Below, in pieces: positions 9,330 to 16,473 of a stretch of DNA of 35,587 nt. A program made the translations under genes and the position numbers. The notes beneath the pieces were generated by a model. That model worked only from the letters and a program-made list of their open reading frames with translations, did not search any database and had not been told where the DNA came from. Every line of letters begins with the position of its first letter. Position 1 is the first letter of the stretch. Source of the DNA: Modestobacter excelsi (GTDB lineage: Bacteria > Actinomycetota > Actinomycetes > Mycobacteriales > Geodermatophilaceae); assembly GCF_005930495.1 (NCBI RefSeq), contig NZ_SJEX01000054.1, forward strand, positions 1 through 35,587. Reading direction: 5' to 3'.

Positions 9330-10505
9330 CTACGCCTTCTGCTTGCTCTCCTTCGTGGGCGTCGGCGGGTCGGGCAGCTCGTCGGCCATGGTGGCGTCGC
9401 GCTGGCCCATCGGCTGCGGCTCGCCCTCGGTCGTGTCCGCCGACGTCTGGTGCTCGGCCTCGGAGTTGATCTCCGCCCCCAGGAGGACGAGGAAGACGGT
9501 CAGCTGCAGCCACAGCATCAGCACGATGACGCCGGCGATGGCCCCGTAGGTCTTGTCGTAGGAGCCGAAGTTGTTCACGTAGAGGCTGAACAGCAGGCTG
9601 ACCAGCGCCCAGATGACGGTGACGACGATCGAGCCGAGGCTGACCCAGCGGAACTTGGGCGCGTCCCGGTCGGGGGCCACCCGGTAGAGCACCGACAGCG
9701 CGCCGGCCATCACCCCGAGCAGCAGCACCCAGCGCAGCACCTGCGCCAGGATGGTCCCGACGATCCCCAGCGGCAGCGCGTCCAGCACGGCGGGCACCAC
9801 CGCGATCAGGGCGATGGTGAGCAGCACGAAGATGATCGCGCCGAGGGTGAGCCCCAGGGCCAGCAGCTTGCGCTTGACGAAGCCGCGGGTCTCCACCTCG
9901 TCGTAGGCCAGGTTGACCGCGGTGATCAGGTTCCCGGTGCCGCCCGCCGCGCTCCACAGAGCCGCGGCGATCGAGATGATGAGGCTGACCGTGAGCGCGC
10001 CGCCGCTGTTGTCCACGATGTTGTTCAGCTGCTCGCTCAGCAGCGTCTGGGCCTCGGCCGGCAGCTGGTCCGACAGCGACTGGATCTGCCGGGAGACCGT
10101 CTCCGGTGAGGCCACCAGGCCGTAGAGCGAGATGGTGGCGATCAGCGCGGGGAACAGGGCGAGGAAGGCGAAGAACGCCACGCCGGCCCCGATGATCGGC
10201 ATGTTGTCGGCGCTGTTCTCCGCCCACGCCCGCTTGACGATCTGCACCCAGCCGCGCGCCGGGATCTCCGTCGGCTTCTCCGCGTGCACGCCCGGCAGCT
10301 CGGACTCGCTGGGGACCTCGGGGGCCGGGCGGTTGGCCTCCCGCCGTTCGGTGGCCACGACGGTGGACGTGGTGGCGCCGTCCCGGGGGAGCGGGTCGGT
10401 GGACCTGTCCTCGGCTGCGCGGGCCGCGGCCCGGCGGGCGGCCTTCTCCGCCACACGTTCCTGGATCCGCTGCACGGCGCTCTGCGGTCGCTGGGTGTCC
10501 GGCAT
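9330..10505 (-). CDS. YihY/BrkB-family inner membrane protein
   Basis: A 391-residue integral membrane protein of the YihY/virulence factor BrkB family (once called RNase BN); molecular function unsettled. A hydrophilic, charged N-terminal region of about 85 residues precedes the family core: ARGWVQIVKRAWAENSADNMP, then about six membrane segments with the motif AFFAFLALFPALIA, an ALWSAAGG segment, and a terminal helix pair with YGAIAGVIVLMLWLQL. The C-terminal tail is acidic and polar. ATG 10505 has GAGGA about eight bases upstream. It lies 44 bases after the DUF4235 gene, so the three minus-strand genes likely form one envelope/stress operon. Confidence 0.88.
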   Translation of the reverse strand: MPDTQRPQSAVQRIQERVAEKAARRAAARAAEDRSTDPLPRDGATTSTVVATERREANRPAPEVPSESELPGVHAEKPTEIPARGWVQIVKRAWAENSADNMPIIGAGVAFFAFLALFPALIATISLYGLVASPETVSRQIQSLSDQLPAEAQTLLSEQLNNIVDNSGGALTVSLIISIAAALWSAAGGTGNLITAVNLAYDEVETRGFVKRKLLALGLTLGAIIFVLLTIALIAVVPAVLDALPLGIVGTILAQVLRWVLLLGVMAGALSVLYRVAPDRDAPKFRWVSLGSIVVTVIWALVSLLFSLYVNNFGSYDKTYGAIAGVIVLMLWLQLTVFLVLLGAEINSEAEHQTSADTTEGEPQPMGQRDATMADELPDPPTPTKESKQKA

Positions 10506-10549
10506 CGTGCTGGTCCTCGTCTCGCGGTGGTGTCTGGGGGTGGTGGAGG

Positions 10550-10822
10550 TCAGTCGCCGGGCCAGGCGCCGGTCAGCTTGGTGAAGCCGCGGGCCCCGCC
10601 CCGGCTCACCAGCGCCTTGACGACGGCGACGATCGCGCCGCGGAGAGCGGAGGCGAGGACGATCTCGCGCAGCCGGTACTCGCTCTGCATCGCGGTCGGG
10701 GCGTCCTCGGCGTTCGTCGCCTTCTTCCAGATGAGCTGGAACAGCGCCGCAGCGATCGAGCTGGCCACGAGGCTCCCGAACAGCCCGATCGGGCGGTAGG
10801 CGATCTTCGCGCCCTTGCTCAT
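10550..10822 (-). CDS. DUF4235 membrane protein
   Basis: A 90-residue protein matching the DUF4235 pattern: N-terminal SKGAKIAYRPIGL, a membrane helix near residues 15-33, a central LIWKKATN segment, a second hydrophobic stretch near 58-72 and a closing FTKLTGAWPGD. Function unknown; family members are common in actinobacterial membrane-stress clusters. Its ATG (10820-10822) overlaps the TGA of the upstream DUF3618 gene (10819-10821) as ATGA, so translation is probably coupled. Confidence 0.82.
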   Translation of the reverse strand: MSKGAKIAYRPIGLFGSLVASSIAAALFQLIWKKATNAEDAPTAMQSEYRLREIVLASALRGAIVAVVKALVSRGGARGFTKLTGAWPGD

Positions 10823-11103
10823 CGCTTCTTCCTCCAGACGACGAGGCCCACGACGGCGGCCAGCAGGGCCGCGGCCCCGAGCACGGCAGGTGGGCTCTCC
10901 CGATAGGTCTCCACCGCGACGTCCCGGGCGACCAGGGCCTTCTCGGCGACCTGCTCCCTCACCCGTGCCGGTACGTCCAGCCGCACCGCCAGCTCGTCGA
11001 CGGTGCGGCCGAGCTGCTCCCGGGTCGCCTCGATCTCGGCCTGGACGGCGTCGGGGTCCCGGGGACGCCCGACGTCGGGCTGGCCCGAGGTGGGCTGGCT
11101 CAT
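10819..11103 (-). CDS. DUF3618 membrane-anchored protein
   Basis: A 94-residue protein with the DUF3618 core (about residues 15-50: RDPDAVQAEIEATREQLGRT, then VDELAVRLDVPARVRE) and one C-terminal membrane helix (about 72-90) followed by RKKR. The amphipathic N-terminal part probably lies in the cytoplasm along the membrane; function unknown. ATG 11103 is preferred over an earlier in-frame codon at 11163 because GGAGGA sits five bases upstream and the family begins here. It is first of the DUF3618-DUF4235-YihY set and is preceded by a possible stress-sigma promoter (11162-11188). Confidence 0.8.
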   Translation of the reverse strand: MSQPTSGQPDVGRPRDPDAVQAEIEATREQLGRTVDELAVRLDVPARVREQVAEKALVARDVAVETYRESPPAVLGAAALLAAVVGLVVWRKKR

Positions 11104-11161
11104 CGGGTCCTCCGCGGGCTCGGGTGGACGGCGGTGGGCGCGACTGCGCCCCGGCCCTCCC

Positions 11162-11188
11162 ATGCCCCGATGCCGTTACCGCGTAAAC
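11162..11188 (-). promoter_or_regulatory. Possible SigB/SigF-type promoter for the DUF3618 operon
   Basis: Read on the minus strand: GTTT at 11188-11185, a 17-base spacer, then GGGCAT at 11167-11162. This resembles the GTTT / GGGTAT pattern of actinobacterial general-stress sigma factors, though the spacer is one or two bases longer than usual. The predicted start would lie about 50 bases before the DUF3618 ATG. Confidence 0.4.
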
Positions 11189-11231
11189 CAAGATCGCGGC
11201 GCGCGGGACTGCTGAGGTCGCGGTTGGTCGC

Positions 11232-11237
11232 TAGCCT
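11232..11237 (+). promoter_or_regulatory. -10 box, probable leaderless start of the 70-residue gene
   Basis: TAGCCT ends six bases before ATG 11244 and no ribosome-binding site intervenes. Confidence 0.45.
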
Positions 11238-11243
11238 CGCCGC

Positions 11244-11456
11244 ATGGGCTGGACCTGGCAGCTGGAGGACCCCACCGGGGCGACGGTCGATCCCGCCACG
11301 CTGGGGGTGGAGGTGCCCGAGTGCGACAACCAGGGCGACGCCGAGTCCTGGCTGGGGGAGGCGTGGCGCGACCTGCTCGAACGCGGCATCGCGACGGTCA
11401 CCCTCCAGCAGGACGGCGAACGGGTCTACGGCCCGATGGGCCTGGCCGCGACCTGA
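11244..11456 (+). CDS. Small conserved hypothetical protein (70 aa)
   Basis: A 70-residue acidic protein beginning MGWTWQLEDPTGATVDP and containing a DNQGDAESWLGEAWRDLL helix and a final GPMGLAAT. I recall similar small actinobacterial proteins of this type, without known function. No membrane segment or cysteine motif apart from one Cys near residue 28. The start is supported by a TAGCCT box six bases upstream, implying a leaderless message. The stop codon falls in the loop of a strong hairpin shared with the convergent aldo/keto reductase gene. Confidence 0.7.
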   Translation: MGWTWQLEDPTGATVDPATLGVEVPECDNQGDAESWLGEAWRDLLERGIATVTLQQDGERVYGPMGLAAT

Positions 11457-11472
11457 TCGTCGCGGCCAGGCC
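11439..11472. terminator. Bidirectional terminator hairpin between convergent genes
   Basis: Perfect 14-bp stem (11439-11452 with 11459-11472) and a 6-base loop that holds the TGA of the small plus-strand gene. The aldo/keto reductase gene ends at 11478 on the other strand, so the hairpin serves both directions. Confidence 0.8.
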
Positions 11473-11477
11473 GGGCG

Positions 11478-12461
11478 TCATCCGCGCGAGGTCTTGGCGG
11501 GGTCGCGCTCCACGACCTCGCCGAGCACCTCGTCGATGCGCGTGAGGACCTCGGCCGGCAGCTGGACGCCGGCCGCCTTGACGTTGTCGTGCACCTGCTC
11601 GGGGCGGCTGGCACCGATGATCGCTGCGGCGACGTTCGGGTTCTGCAACACCCAGGCCACCGCCAGCTGCGCCATCGACAGGCCGAGCTCCTCGGCGATG
11701 GGCCGCAGCTGCTGCACCCGGGTGAGCACCTCGTCGGTGAGGTAGCTCTGCATCGAGCCGCCGACGGTGGCGTGCCCGCCGCGGCTGTCGGCCGGCGGCT
11801 GCTGACCGGGCAGGTACTTGCCGGTCAGCACGCCCTGGGCCAGCGGCGACCAGACGATCTGCGAGAGGCCCTCCTTCTCGCTGGTCGGCACCACCTCGGA
11901 CTCGATGACCCGCCACAGCATCGAGTACTGCGGCTGGTTGCTGATCAGCTGGACCTCCAGCTCCCGGGCCAGCTCGGCGGCGGCGGCGATCTCCTCGGCG
12001 CGCCACTCCGAGACGCCCAGGTAGAGCACCTTGCCCTGCCGCACCAGGTCGGCGAAGGCGGTCATCGTCTCCTCCAGCGGCACCGAGGCGTCGTAGCGGT
12101 GGGCCTGGTAGAGGTCGACGTAGTCGGTCTGCAGCCGCTTCAGCGAGGCGTTGCAGCTCTCGGTGATGTGCTTGCGGGACAGGCCGCGGTCGTTGGCGCC
12201 TGGTCCGGTGGGCCAGTAGACCTTGGTGAAGACCTCCAGGCCCTCGCGGCGCTGGCCGGCCAGCGCCCGGCCGAGGACGGACTCGGCCTTGGTCTGGGCG
12301 TAGACGTCGGCGGTGTCGAAGGTGGTGATCCCCACGTCGAGGGCGGCCCGCACGCAGGCGTGCGCGGCGTCCTCCTCGACCTGGCTGCCGTGGGTCAGCC
12401 AGTTGCCGTAGGCGATCTCGGAGATGGACAGGCCGGAACGGCCGAGGCGTCGTGTCTGCAC
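11478..12461 (-). CDS. Aldo/keto reductase (Kv-beta-like, AKR6-type)
   Basis: NAD(P)H-dependent carbonyl reductase with a TIM-barrel fold, 327 residues. The catalytic tetrad is visible: D49 and Y54 in FDTADVYAQ, K80 in FTKVYW, H121 in YQAHRYD. The VYWPTGPGANDRGLSRKHI loop and the PQYSMLWR and WSPLAQGVLTGKY segments are typical of the voltage-gated potassium channel beta-subunit branch. The physiological substrate cannot be told. GTG 12459-12461 is the start, with TACCGT eight bases upstream and no ribosome site, so probably leaderless. The gene is separated from the upstream DUF3043 gene by about 100 bases. Confidence 0.92.
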   Translation of the reverse strand: MQTRRLGRSGLSISEIAYGNWLTHGSQVEEDAAHACVRAALDVGITTFDTADVYAQTKAESVLGRALAGQRREGLEVFTKVYWPTGPGANDRGLSRKHITESCNASLKRLQTDYVDLYQAHRYDASVPLEETMTAFADLVRQGKVLYLGVSEWRAEEIAAAAELARELEVQLISNQPQYSMLWRVIESEVVPTSEKEGLSQIVWSPLAQGVLTGKYLPGQQPPADSRGGHATVGGSMQSYLTDEVLTRVQQLRPIAEELGLSMAQLAVAWVLQNPNVAAAIIGASRPEQVHDNVKAAGVQLPAEVLTRIDEVLGEVVERDPAKTSRG

Positions 12462-12469
12462 GACACCAG

Positions 12470-12475
12470 ACGGTA
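12470..12475 (-). promoter_or_regulatory. -10 box of aldo/keto reductase gene, probable leaderless start
   Basis: TACCGT on the minus strand ends eight bases before the GTG start; no Shine-Dalgarno sequence is present between. Confidence 0.4.
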
Positions 12476-12560
12476 GCCCTTAGCAGTGCTCAGTACTCGT
12501 CGTGGCCCTGCAGGGTCCAGCGTGAGCGTGCGAGCGCTGTGGGGCAGGAGAGCCCTTCTC

Positions 12561-13178
12561 CTACAACTCGGCGCCGAGCGCGACCTGCGGCTTGGGGAAA
12601 CGCCAGCGACGGATCATCGTCGCCCGGCTCACCCCGTACCAGACCAGCGAGCGCATCGACTCCTCGTGGTTCGGGAAGCGCTCGAGCACGACCCGCTTGA
12701 TCCGCCGGCCGAGCACGAACGAGTCGGCGATGATCACCAGGAAGAACGCGAACCACACGAACACGGTGTAGCCCTGCACCGCCGGGTTGGGGATGAAGTA
12801 GCCGATCAGCACCAGGGCCGCGACGACGAGGAAGAAGCTGCCGGCGTTGCGCCGGGCGTCGACGACGTCGCGGACGAGGCGGCGCACCGGGCCCCGGTCA
12901 CGGGCGGGCAGCGCGCTGTCGTCACCGCGGGCGGCGGCCTCCCGGGCGCTGCCCCGGCCGGCGGCCTGCTGCTCGCGCTGCCGCTTGAAGGCCTCCTTGC
13001 GCGTGGTCGGCGGCGGCGGGACCGGCCCGGAGCGGCGGCCCTGCGCCTCGGTGCGCTTGGGGGTCGGCCGGCCCTTGCCGGTCGTGCCCACCGCCGTCGC
13101 CCCGTGGGCGGTCACGGTGGTGGCGGCGTCCGGCGTCGTGTCGGCGGCGGGACGGCGGCCGGGCAGGCGGAGCTTCAC
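12561..13178 (-). CDS. DUF3043 membrane protein
   Basis: A 205-residue protein of the DUF3043 type (mycobacterial Rv2206 is, from memory, the counterpart). A basic, Pro/Thr/Ala-rich cytoplasmic N-terminal region with TTRKEAFKRQREQQAA is followed by a conserved RRLVRDVVDARRNAGSFFL segment, two membrane helices (about 120-136 and 143-160), and a C-terminal cytoplasmic piece with VLERFPNHEESMRSLVWYGVSR. Function unknown. GTG 13176-13178 is chosen because a TAGACT box lies eight bases upstream; longer in-frame versions run into the erpA promoter region and look like shadow. Divergent from erpA. Confidence 0.85.
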   Translation of the reverse strand: MKLRLPGRRPAADTTPDAATTVTAHGATAVGTTGKGRPTPKRTEAQGRRSGPVPPPPTTRKEAFKRQREQQAAGRGSAREAAARGDDSALPARDRGPVRRLVRDVVDARRNAGSFFLVVAALVLIGYFIPNPAVQGYTVFVWFAFFLVIIADSFVLGRRIKRVVLERFPNHEESMRSLVWYGVSRATMIRRWRFPKPQVALGAEL

Positions 13179-13186
13179 GGACGTGG

Positions 13187-13192
13187 AGTCTA
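13187..13192 (-). promoter_or_regulatory. -10 box of DUF3043 gene, probable leaderless start
   Basis: TAGACT on the minus strand, eight bases before the GTG start, without a ribosome site between. Confidence 0.45.
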
Positions 13193-13282
13193 CGTGTCCG
13201 CAGGTCCGCTCCGGCGCCGATCGCGGGGCCGGCGTCCTCCGCGGGGGTGGTCGGCGTGCTCCCTTCCCGCGGACCCGCGCCG

Positions 13283-13288
13283 TACAGT
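13283..13288 (+). promoter_or_regulatory. Probable -10 box of erpA
   Basis: TACAGT, which would give a leader of about 100 bases before erpA. That leader holds a 24-codon ORF (13327-13401). Confidence 0.4.
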
Positions 13289-13326
13289 GGGAAGCAGCTC
13301 CGCCACGGCGGTGTTGAGCGCCAGTG

Positions 13327-13401
13327 ATGACCAGCCAGAGGAGCCCGCTCCCGCGGCCGGTCGAGCAGGACACCCTCGAGTGTGGGAGGACCACAACATG
13401 A
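13327..13401 (+). other. Possible upstream ORF overlapping the erpA start
   Basis: ATG 13327 opens a 24-codon frame, MTSQRSPLPRPVEQDTLECG plus RTTT, whose TGA (13399-13401) overlaps the erpA ATG as ATGA. One Cys codon sits six codons before the stop and the strong erpA ribosome site lies inside the frame. Its own ribosome site is weak. Chance is possible; translation is not shown. Confidence 0.3.
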
Positions 13402-13754
13402 CCGTGCAGGACACGCAGGCCCCCGGCGCCACGGGCGTCATCCTCAGCGACCCCGCCGCGTCGAAGGTGAAGACGCTGCTGGAGCAGGAGGGTCGCGACG
13501 ACCTGCGGCTGCGGATCGCGGTGCAGCCCGGTGGTTGCTCCGGCCTCCGCTACCAGCTGTTCTTCGACGAGCGCTTCCTCGACGGCGACCAGACCTACGA
13601 GTTCGGTGGCGTCGAGGTCATCGTGGACCGGATGAGCGGCCCGTACCTCGGCGGCGCGACGATCGACTTCGTCGACACCATCGAGAAGCAGGGCTTCACG
13701 ATCGACAACCCCAACGCCGGCGGCTCCTGCGCCTGCGGCGACTCCTTCCACTGA
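13398..13754 (+). CDS. erpA: Iron-sulfur cluster insertion protein, ErpA/HesB A-type carrier
   Basis: A-type Fe-S carrier of 118 residues that delivers clusters to apo-proteins. The three conserved cysteines are present: C47 in QPGGCSGLRY, and C111 and C113 in GGSCACGDSFH. ATG 13398 follows GGGAGGA (13384-13390) at seven bases. It stands alone between DUF3043 (divergent) and a lipoprotein gene (convergent); its genomic nearness to the Rieske/cytochrome genes parallels mycobacterial Rv2204c. The frame is open upstream of the ATG but that stretch is not protein-like. Just after the stop comes an interspersed repeat and a terminator. Confidence 0.95.
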   Translation: MTVQDTQAPGATGVILSDPAASKVKTLLEQEGRDDLRLRIAVQPGGCSGLRYQLFFDERFLDGDQTYEFGGVEVIVDRMSGPYLGGATIDFVDTIEKQGFTIDNPNAGGSCACGDSFH

Positions 13755-13812
13755 GGAAGGACCCCGTCCTCCTCACCCCTCGCAAGCTCGGGGCGAGCCT
13801 CTGGACGGGGCC
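13754..13812 (+). repeat. Interspersed 3'-end repeat, copy 3, after erpA
   Basis: Begins at the last base of the erpA stop: GAGGAAGGACCCCGTCC at the left, CTCGCAAGCTCGGGGCGAG in the centre, GGACGGGGCC at the right. The arms GGACCCCGTCC and GGACGGGGCC pair imperfectly and the centre holds its own CTCG/CGAG pairing. Same orientation as the 6.5 and 9.3 kb copies. Confidence 0.75.
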
Positions 13813-13845
13813 GTGCTGGGTCGGTCCTACGGACCTGCAACAGAG

Positions 13846-13878
13846 AGCGCCCGGCACCTCGACGAGGTGCCGGGCGCT
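13846..13878. terminator. Strong hairpin terminator between erpA and lipoprotein gene
   Basis: Perfect 15-bp stem (13846-13860 with 13864-13878) and a 3-base loop, 8 bases from the end of the convergent lipoprotein gene. It likely stops transcription from both sides. Confidence 0.8.
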
Positions 13879-13885
13879 GTCGCGT

Positions 13886-14143
13886 TCAGCGGTCGGTCTG
13901 CGGGTCCGACGGGATGGGGACGGGCACGCCGCCGCCGTTCGGCGGCGAGAGGCTGCTGTCCGGCGCGAAGCTGATCGTCGTCCGGGGCGAGATCGGCGGC
14001 GGGGTCCGTGCCGACGACGGCGCGACGGACACGGCCGCCGTCGTGGGGGCCGGCCCCGGGTCGTCGTCGCCGCCGGAGCAGCCGGCGAGGAGAGCCACCG
14101 CCAGCAGGCCTGTGGCCGCGCCGGGAGCCCGCCGGCGGGTCAC
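13886..14143 (-). CDS. Small Pro/Ser-rich lipoprotein
   Basis: An 85-residue predicted lipoprotein: basic start TRRRAPG, hydrophobic stretch, then lipobox LLAG|C with the lipidated Cys near residue 22. The mature part (SGGDDDPGPAP, then Ser/Thr/Pro-rich, ending DPQTDR) is low complexity and probably extended outside the membrane; no domain is recognised. GTG 14141-14143 overlaps the asnB stop (TGA, 14140-14142) as GTGA, so it is translationally coupled to asnB and is last in the operon. Function unknown. Confidence 0.65.
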   Translation of the reverse strand: MTRRRAPGAATGLLAVALLAGCSGGDDDPGPAPTTAAVSVAPSSARTPPPISPRTTISFAPDSSLSPPNGGGVPVPIPSDPQTDR

Positions 14144-16074
14144 AGCCGGACCGGGTAGACCGGCTCCGGGACCTCCGGGTGGATCCGCTCCTCGACGAAG
14201 ATGCCGTGCCAGATCATGAAGACGAGCACCTCCCAGACCTGCCGGGCGATCCGCTTGCTGGGCACCTCGGCCTGGGCCAGCCGCTCGAGCAGACCGAGCA
14301 CGTGGTCGCGGTCCAGCCACTCGTCGGTCTGGCTGTCCTTGACGATCGACTGCGCCCAGTCGTGCAGCGGACCGGCCAGGAACTCCGCCGTCGGCACCGG
14401 GAACCCCAGCTTGCGGCGGTTCATGATCTTCGGCGGCACGATCTGGCACATCGCCTGGCGGAGCGCGAACTTGGTCGCGTCGCCGCGGCGCGGCACCCGC
14501 ATCTCCAGCGGGAGGCTGCTGGCCAGCGCGAACACCTCGGGGTCGAGGAACGGCACCCGGAGCTCCAGCGAGTTGGCCATCGTCATCTTGTCGGCCTTGA
14601 CCAGGATGTCGCCGCGCAGCCAGGTGAACAGGTCGACGTACTGCATGGCCGTCACGTCGTCGTAGCCGGCGTTCCGGGTCTGCCGGTAGAGCGCCTCGGT
14701 GACCGTCACGTGCGACAGGTCCGGGTCGTGGCCGGGCAGCAGCTGGGCCAGCTCGTCGGCGTTGAGGTTGCGTGCGTTGCCGTAGTAGCGCTCCTCGAGC
14801 GGGATCGACGCGCGGCGCAGCAGGTCCTGCCCGCGGACGCCCTCGGGCACCAGCCGGGACAGCCGGCCCAGGGCCTGCCGGCCCACCGCGGGCAGCTTCG
14901 AGGCCCACGCCAGGCTCAGCGGCTCGCGGTAGATGGTGTAGCCGCCGAACAGCTCGTCGGCCCCCTCGCCGGAGAGCACGACCTTGACGTGCTTGCGCGC
15001 CTCCCGGGCCACGAAGTACAGCGGCACCAGCGCCGGGTCGGCGACCGGGTCGTCGAGGTACCAGACGACCGTCGGGATCGCCTCGGCGAACTCCTCGGCG
15101 GTCACCTCGACCGGCACGTGCCGGACGCCCAGGATGGCGGCGGACTCCGCGGCGATCTCCACCTCGGAGGTGGCCTCGCGCTGGAAGCCGACGGTGAAGG
15201 TCACCAGGTCGCGGTTGTACCTGTGCGCCAGCGCCGCGATCGCCGTCGAGTCGATGCCGCTGGAGAGGAAGGACCCGACGGTCACGTCCGCGCGCATGTG
15301 CTTGGCCACCGAGTCGTCGAGCACCTCGGCGATCCGGTCGTAGAGCGCCTGCTCCGACCCCGGGGCCACCGGCTCGGTGTCGAACCGGGGGTGGAACCAG
15401 CGGGCGGTGCGCAGCTCGCCGTCGACGACGGTGAAGCTGGTCCCGCTCTCGATCCGCCGGATGCCCCGGTGCAGGGTCGCCGGCTCCGGCACGTACTGCA
15501 GGGTCAGGTAGTGCTGCAGCGAGGCGGCATCGACGCCACCGGCCGCATCGCTGCCCCCGAGCAGCTCGAGCAGCGCCTTCTTCTCGGAGCTGAAGACCAG
15601 CCCACCGTCGGCCAGCCGGGCGGTGAACAGCGGCTTGATGCCGAAGGCGTCGCGGGCGCCGAACGCCGTCCCGGTCTGGCTGTCCCAGATGACGAAGGCG
15701 AACATGCCGCGCAGCCTCGGGACCACGGCCTCACCCCACAGGTGGTACCCGGCGACGATCGCCTCGGTGTCGCCCTCGGTCGCGAAGGTGGCACCGGCGG
15801 CCTTGAGCTCCTCGCGCAGCTCGAGGTAGTTGTAGATCTCGCCGTTGAAGACGATCCGGTAGCGGTCACCGGCGTACGGCATCGGTTGCGGGCTGCCCTC
15901 GATGTCGATGAACGCCAGCCGGTTGAACCCGAGGACGGCGTGCCCGTCGGACCAGATCTCCCGGTCGTCGGGGCCGCGGTGGCGCAGGCAGCGGAGCGCG
16001 TGCTGCACCCCGGCCACCGTCTGCTCGTCGACCCGTTCGGCGTCGGTGGACAGGTAGGCCAGCAGACCGCACAT
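14140..16074 (-). CDS. asnB: Asparagine synthase, glutamine-hydrolysing
   Basis: ATP-dependent amidotransferase making asparagine from aspartate and glutamine. At 644 residues it belongs to the long actinobacterial group. The N-terminal class II glutaminase domain starts with the nucleophile C2 (MCGLLAYL) and shows LRHRGPDDR, NGEIYN and EGDTEAI. The synthetase domain has the PP-loop LSSGIDSTAIAALA, and further on DDPVADPALVPLYFV and SGEGADELFGGY. ATG 16074 fixes C2 at the catalytic position. The upstream DUF3817 gene ends 45 bases away and the lipoprotein gene overlaps downstream, so asnB is inside a four-gene operon. Some homologues act on cell-wall peptide amidation (LtsA in corynebacteria, AsnB in mycobacteria), which is a fair alternative to free asparagine synthesis. 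Confidence 0.95.
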   Translation of the reverse strand: MCGLLAYLSTDAERVDEQTVAGVQHALRCLRHRGPDDREIWSDGHAVLGFNRLAFIDIEGSPQPMPYAGDRYRIVFNGEIYNYLELREELKAAGATFATEGDTEAIVAGYHLWGEAVVPRLRGMFAFVIWDSQTGTAFGARDAFGIKPLFTARLADGGLVFSSEKKALLELLGGSDAAGGVDAASLQHYLTLQYVPEPATLHRGIRRIESGTSFTVVDGELRTARWFHPRFDTEPVAPGSEQALYDRIAEVLDDSVAKHMRADVTVGSFLSSGIDSTAIAALAHRYNRDLVTFTVGFQREATSEVEIAAESAAILGVRHVPVEVTAEEFAEAIPTVVWYLDDPVADPALVPLYFVAREARKHVKVVLSGEGADELFGGYTIYREPLSLAWASKLPAVGRQALGRLSRLVPEGVRGQDLLRRASIPLEERYYGNARNLNADELAQLLPGHDPDLSHVTVTEALYRQTRNAGYDDVTAMQYVDLFTWLRGDILVKADKMTMANSLELRVPFLDPEVFALASSLPLEMRVPRRGDATKFALRQAMCQIVPPKIMNRRKLGFPVPTAEFLAGPLHDWAQSIVKDSQTDEWLDRDHVLGLLERLAQAEVPSKRIARQVWEVLVFMIWHGIFVEERIHPEVPEPVYPVRL

Positions 16075-16119
16075 GCGGGAGGGCTCCAGGGAGTCGGGGG
16101 AGGGGGTCCGTCGGCGAGG

Positions 16120-16473
16120 TCAGACGCGCTGACCGGCGCGGGTCTTGCGGGTGACGATGCGTTCGGCGACGAACGACAGCAGGGGGATGGTGCCGGCCAG
16201 CAGGACGAGCACGGTGCCCTTCGCCGTCCACCGGGCGCGGAGGGCCAGGTCGAAGGCGGCCAGCAGGTAGACGGCGTACAGGAAGCCGTGGGCGGTCCCG
16301 ATGACCGCGACCGGGCCCGGGCTGTCCGCCAGGTACTTCAGCGGCATGGCGACGGCCACCAGCAGGACCAGCATGACGCCGACGACGTAGGCCATCACGC
16401 GGTAGCGGGTCAGCGCGCCCCGGACCTTCGGCGAGACGGTCGCCGCCGAGGGCGCGGTCGACTCAGCGGCCAC
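16120..16473 (-). CDS. DUF3817 membrane protein
   Basis: A 117-residue integral membrane protein of the DUF3817 family (YdzA-like), unknown function. The N-terminal 22 residues are polar, then RYRVMAYVVGVMLVLLVAVAMPLKY forms helix 1, IGTAHGFLYAVYLLAAFDLALR helix 2 with the family's GxxHGFLY motif, and VLVLLAGTIPLLSFVAERIV helix 3. GTG 16471-16473 starts inside the preceding gene (11-base overlap), so the two are coupled. Confidence 0.85.
   Translation of the reverse strand: MAAESTAPSAATVSPKVRGALTRYRVMAYVVGVMLVLLVAVAMPLKYLADSPGPVAVIGTAHGFLYAVYLLAAFDLALRARWTAKGTVLVLLAGTIPLLSFVAERIVTRKTRAGQRV

Noticed and set aside
12546-12562. Hairpin AGGAGA/TCTCCT at the DUF3043 3' end
   Set aside because: Only six base pairs and overlapping the stop; too weak to call a terminator beside the 14-18 bp stems elsewhere here.
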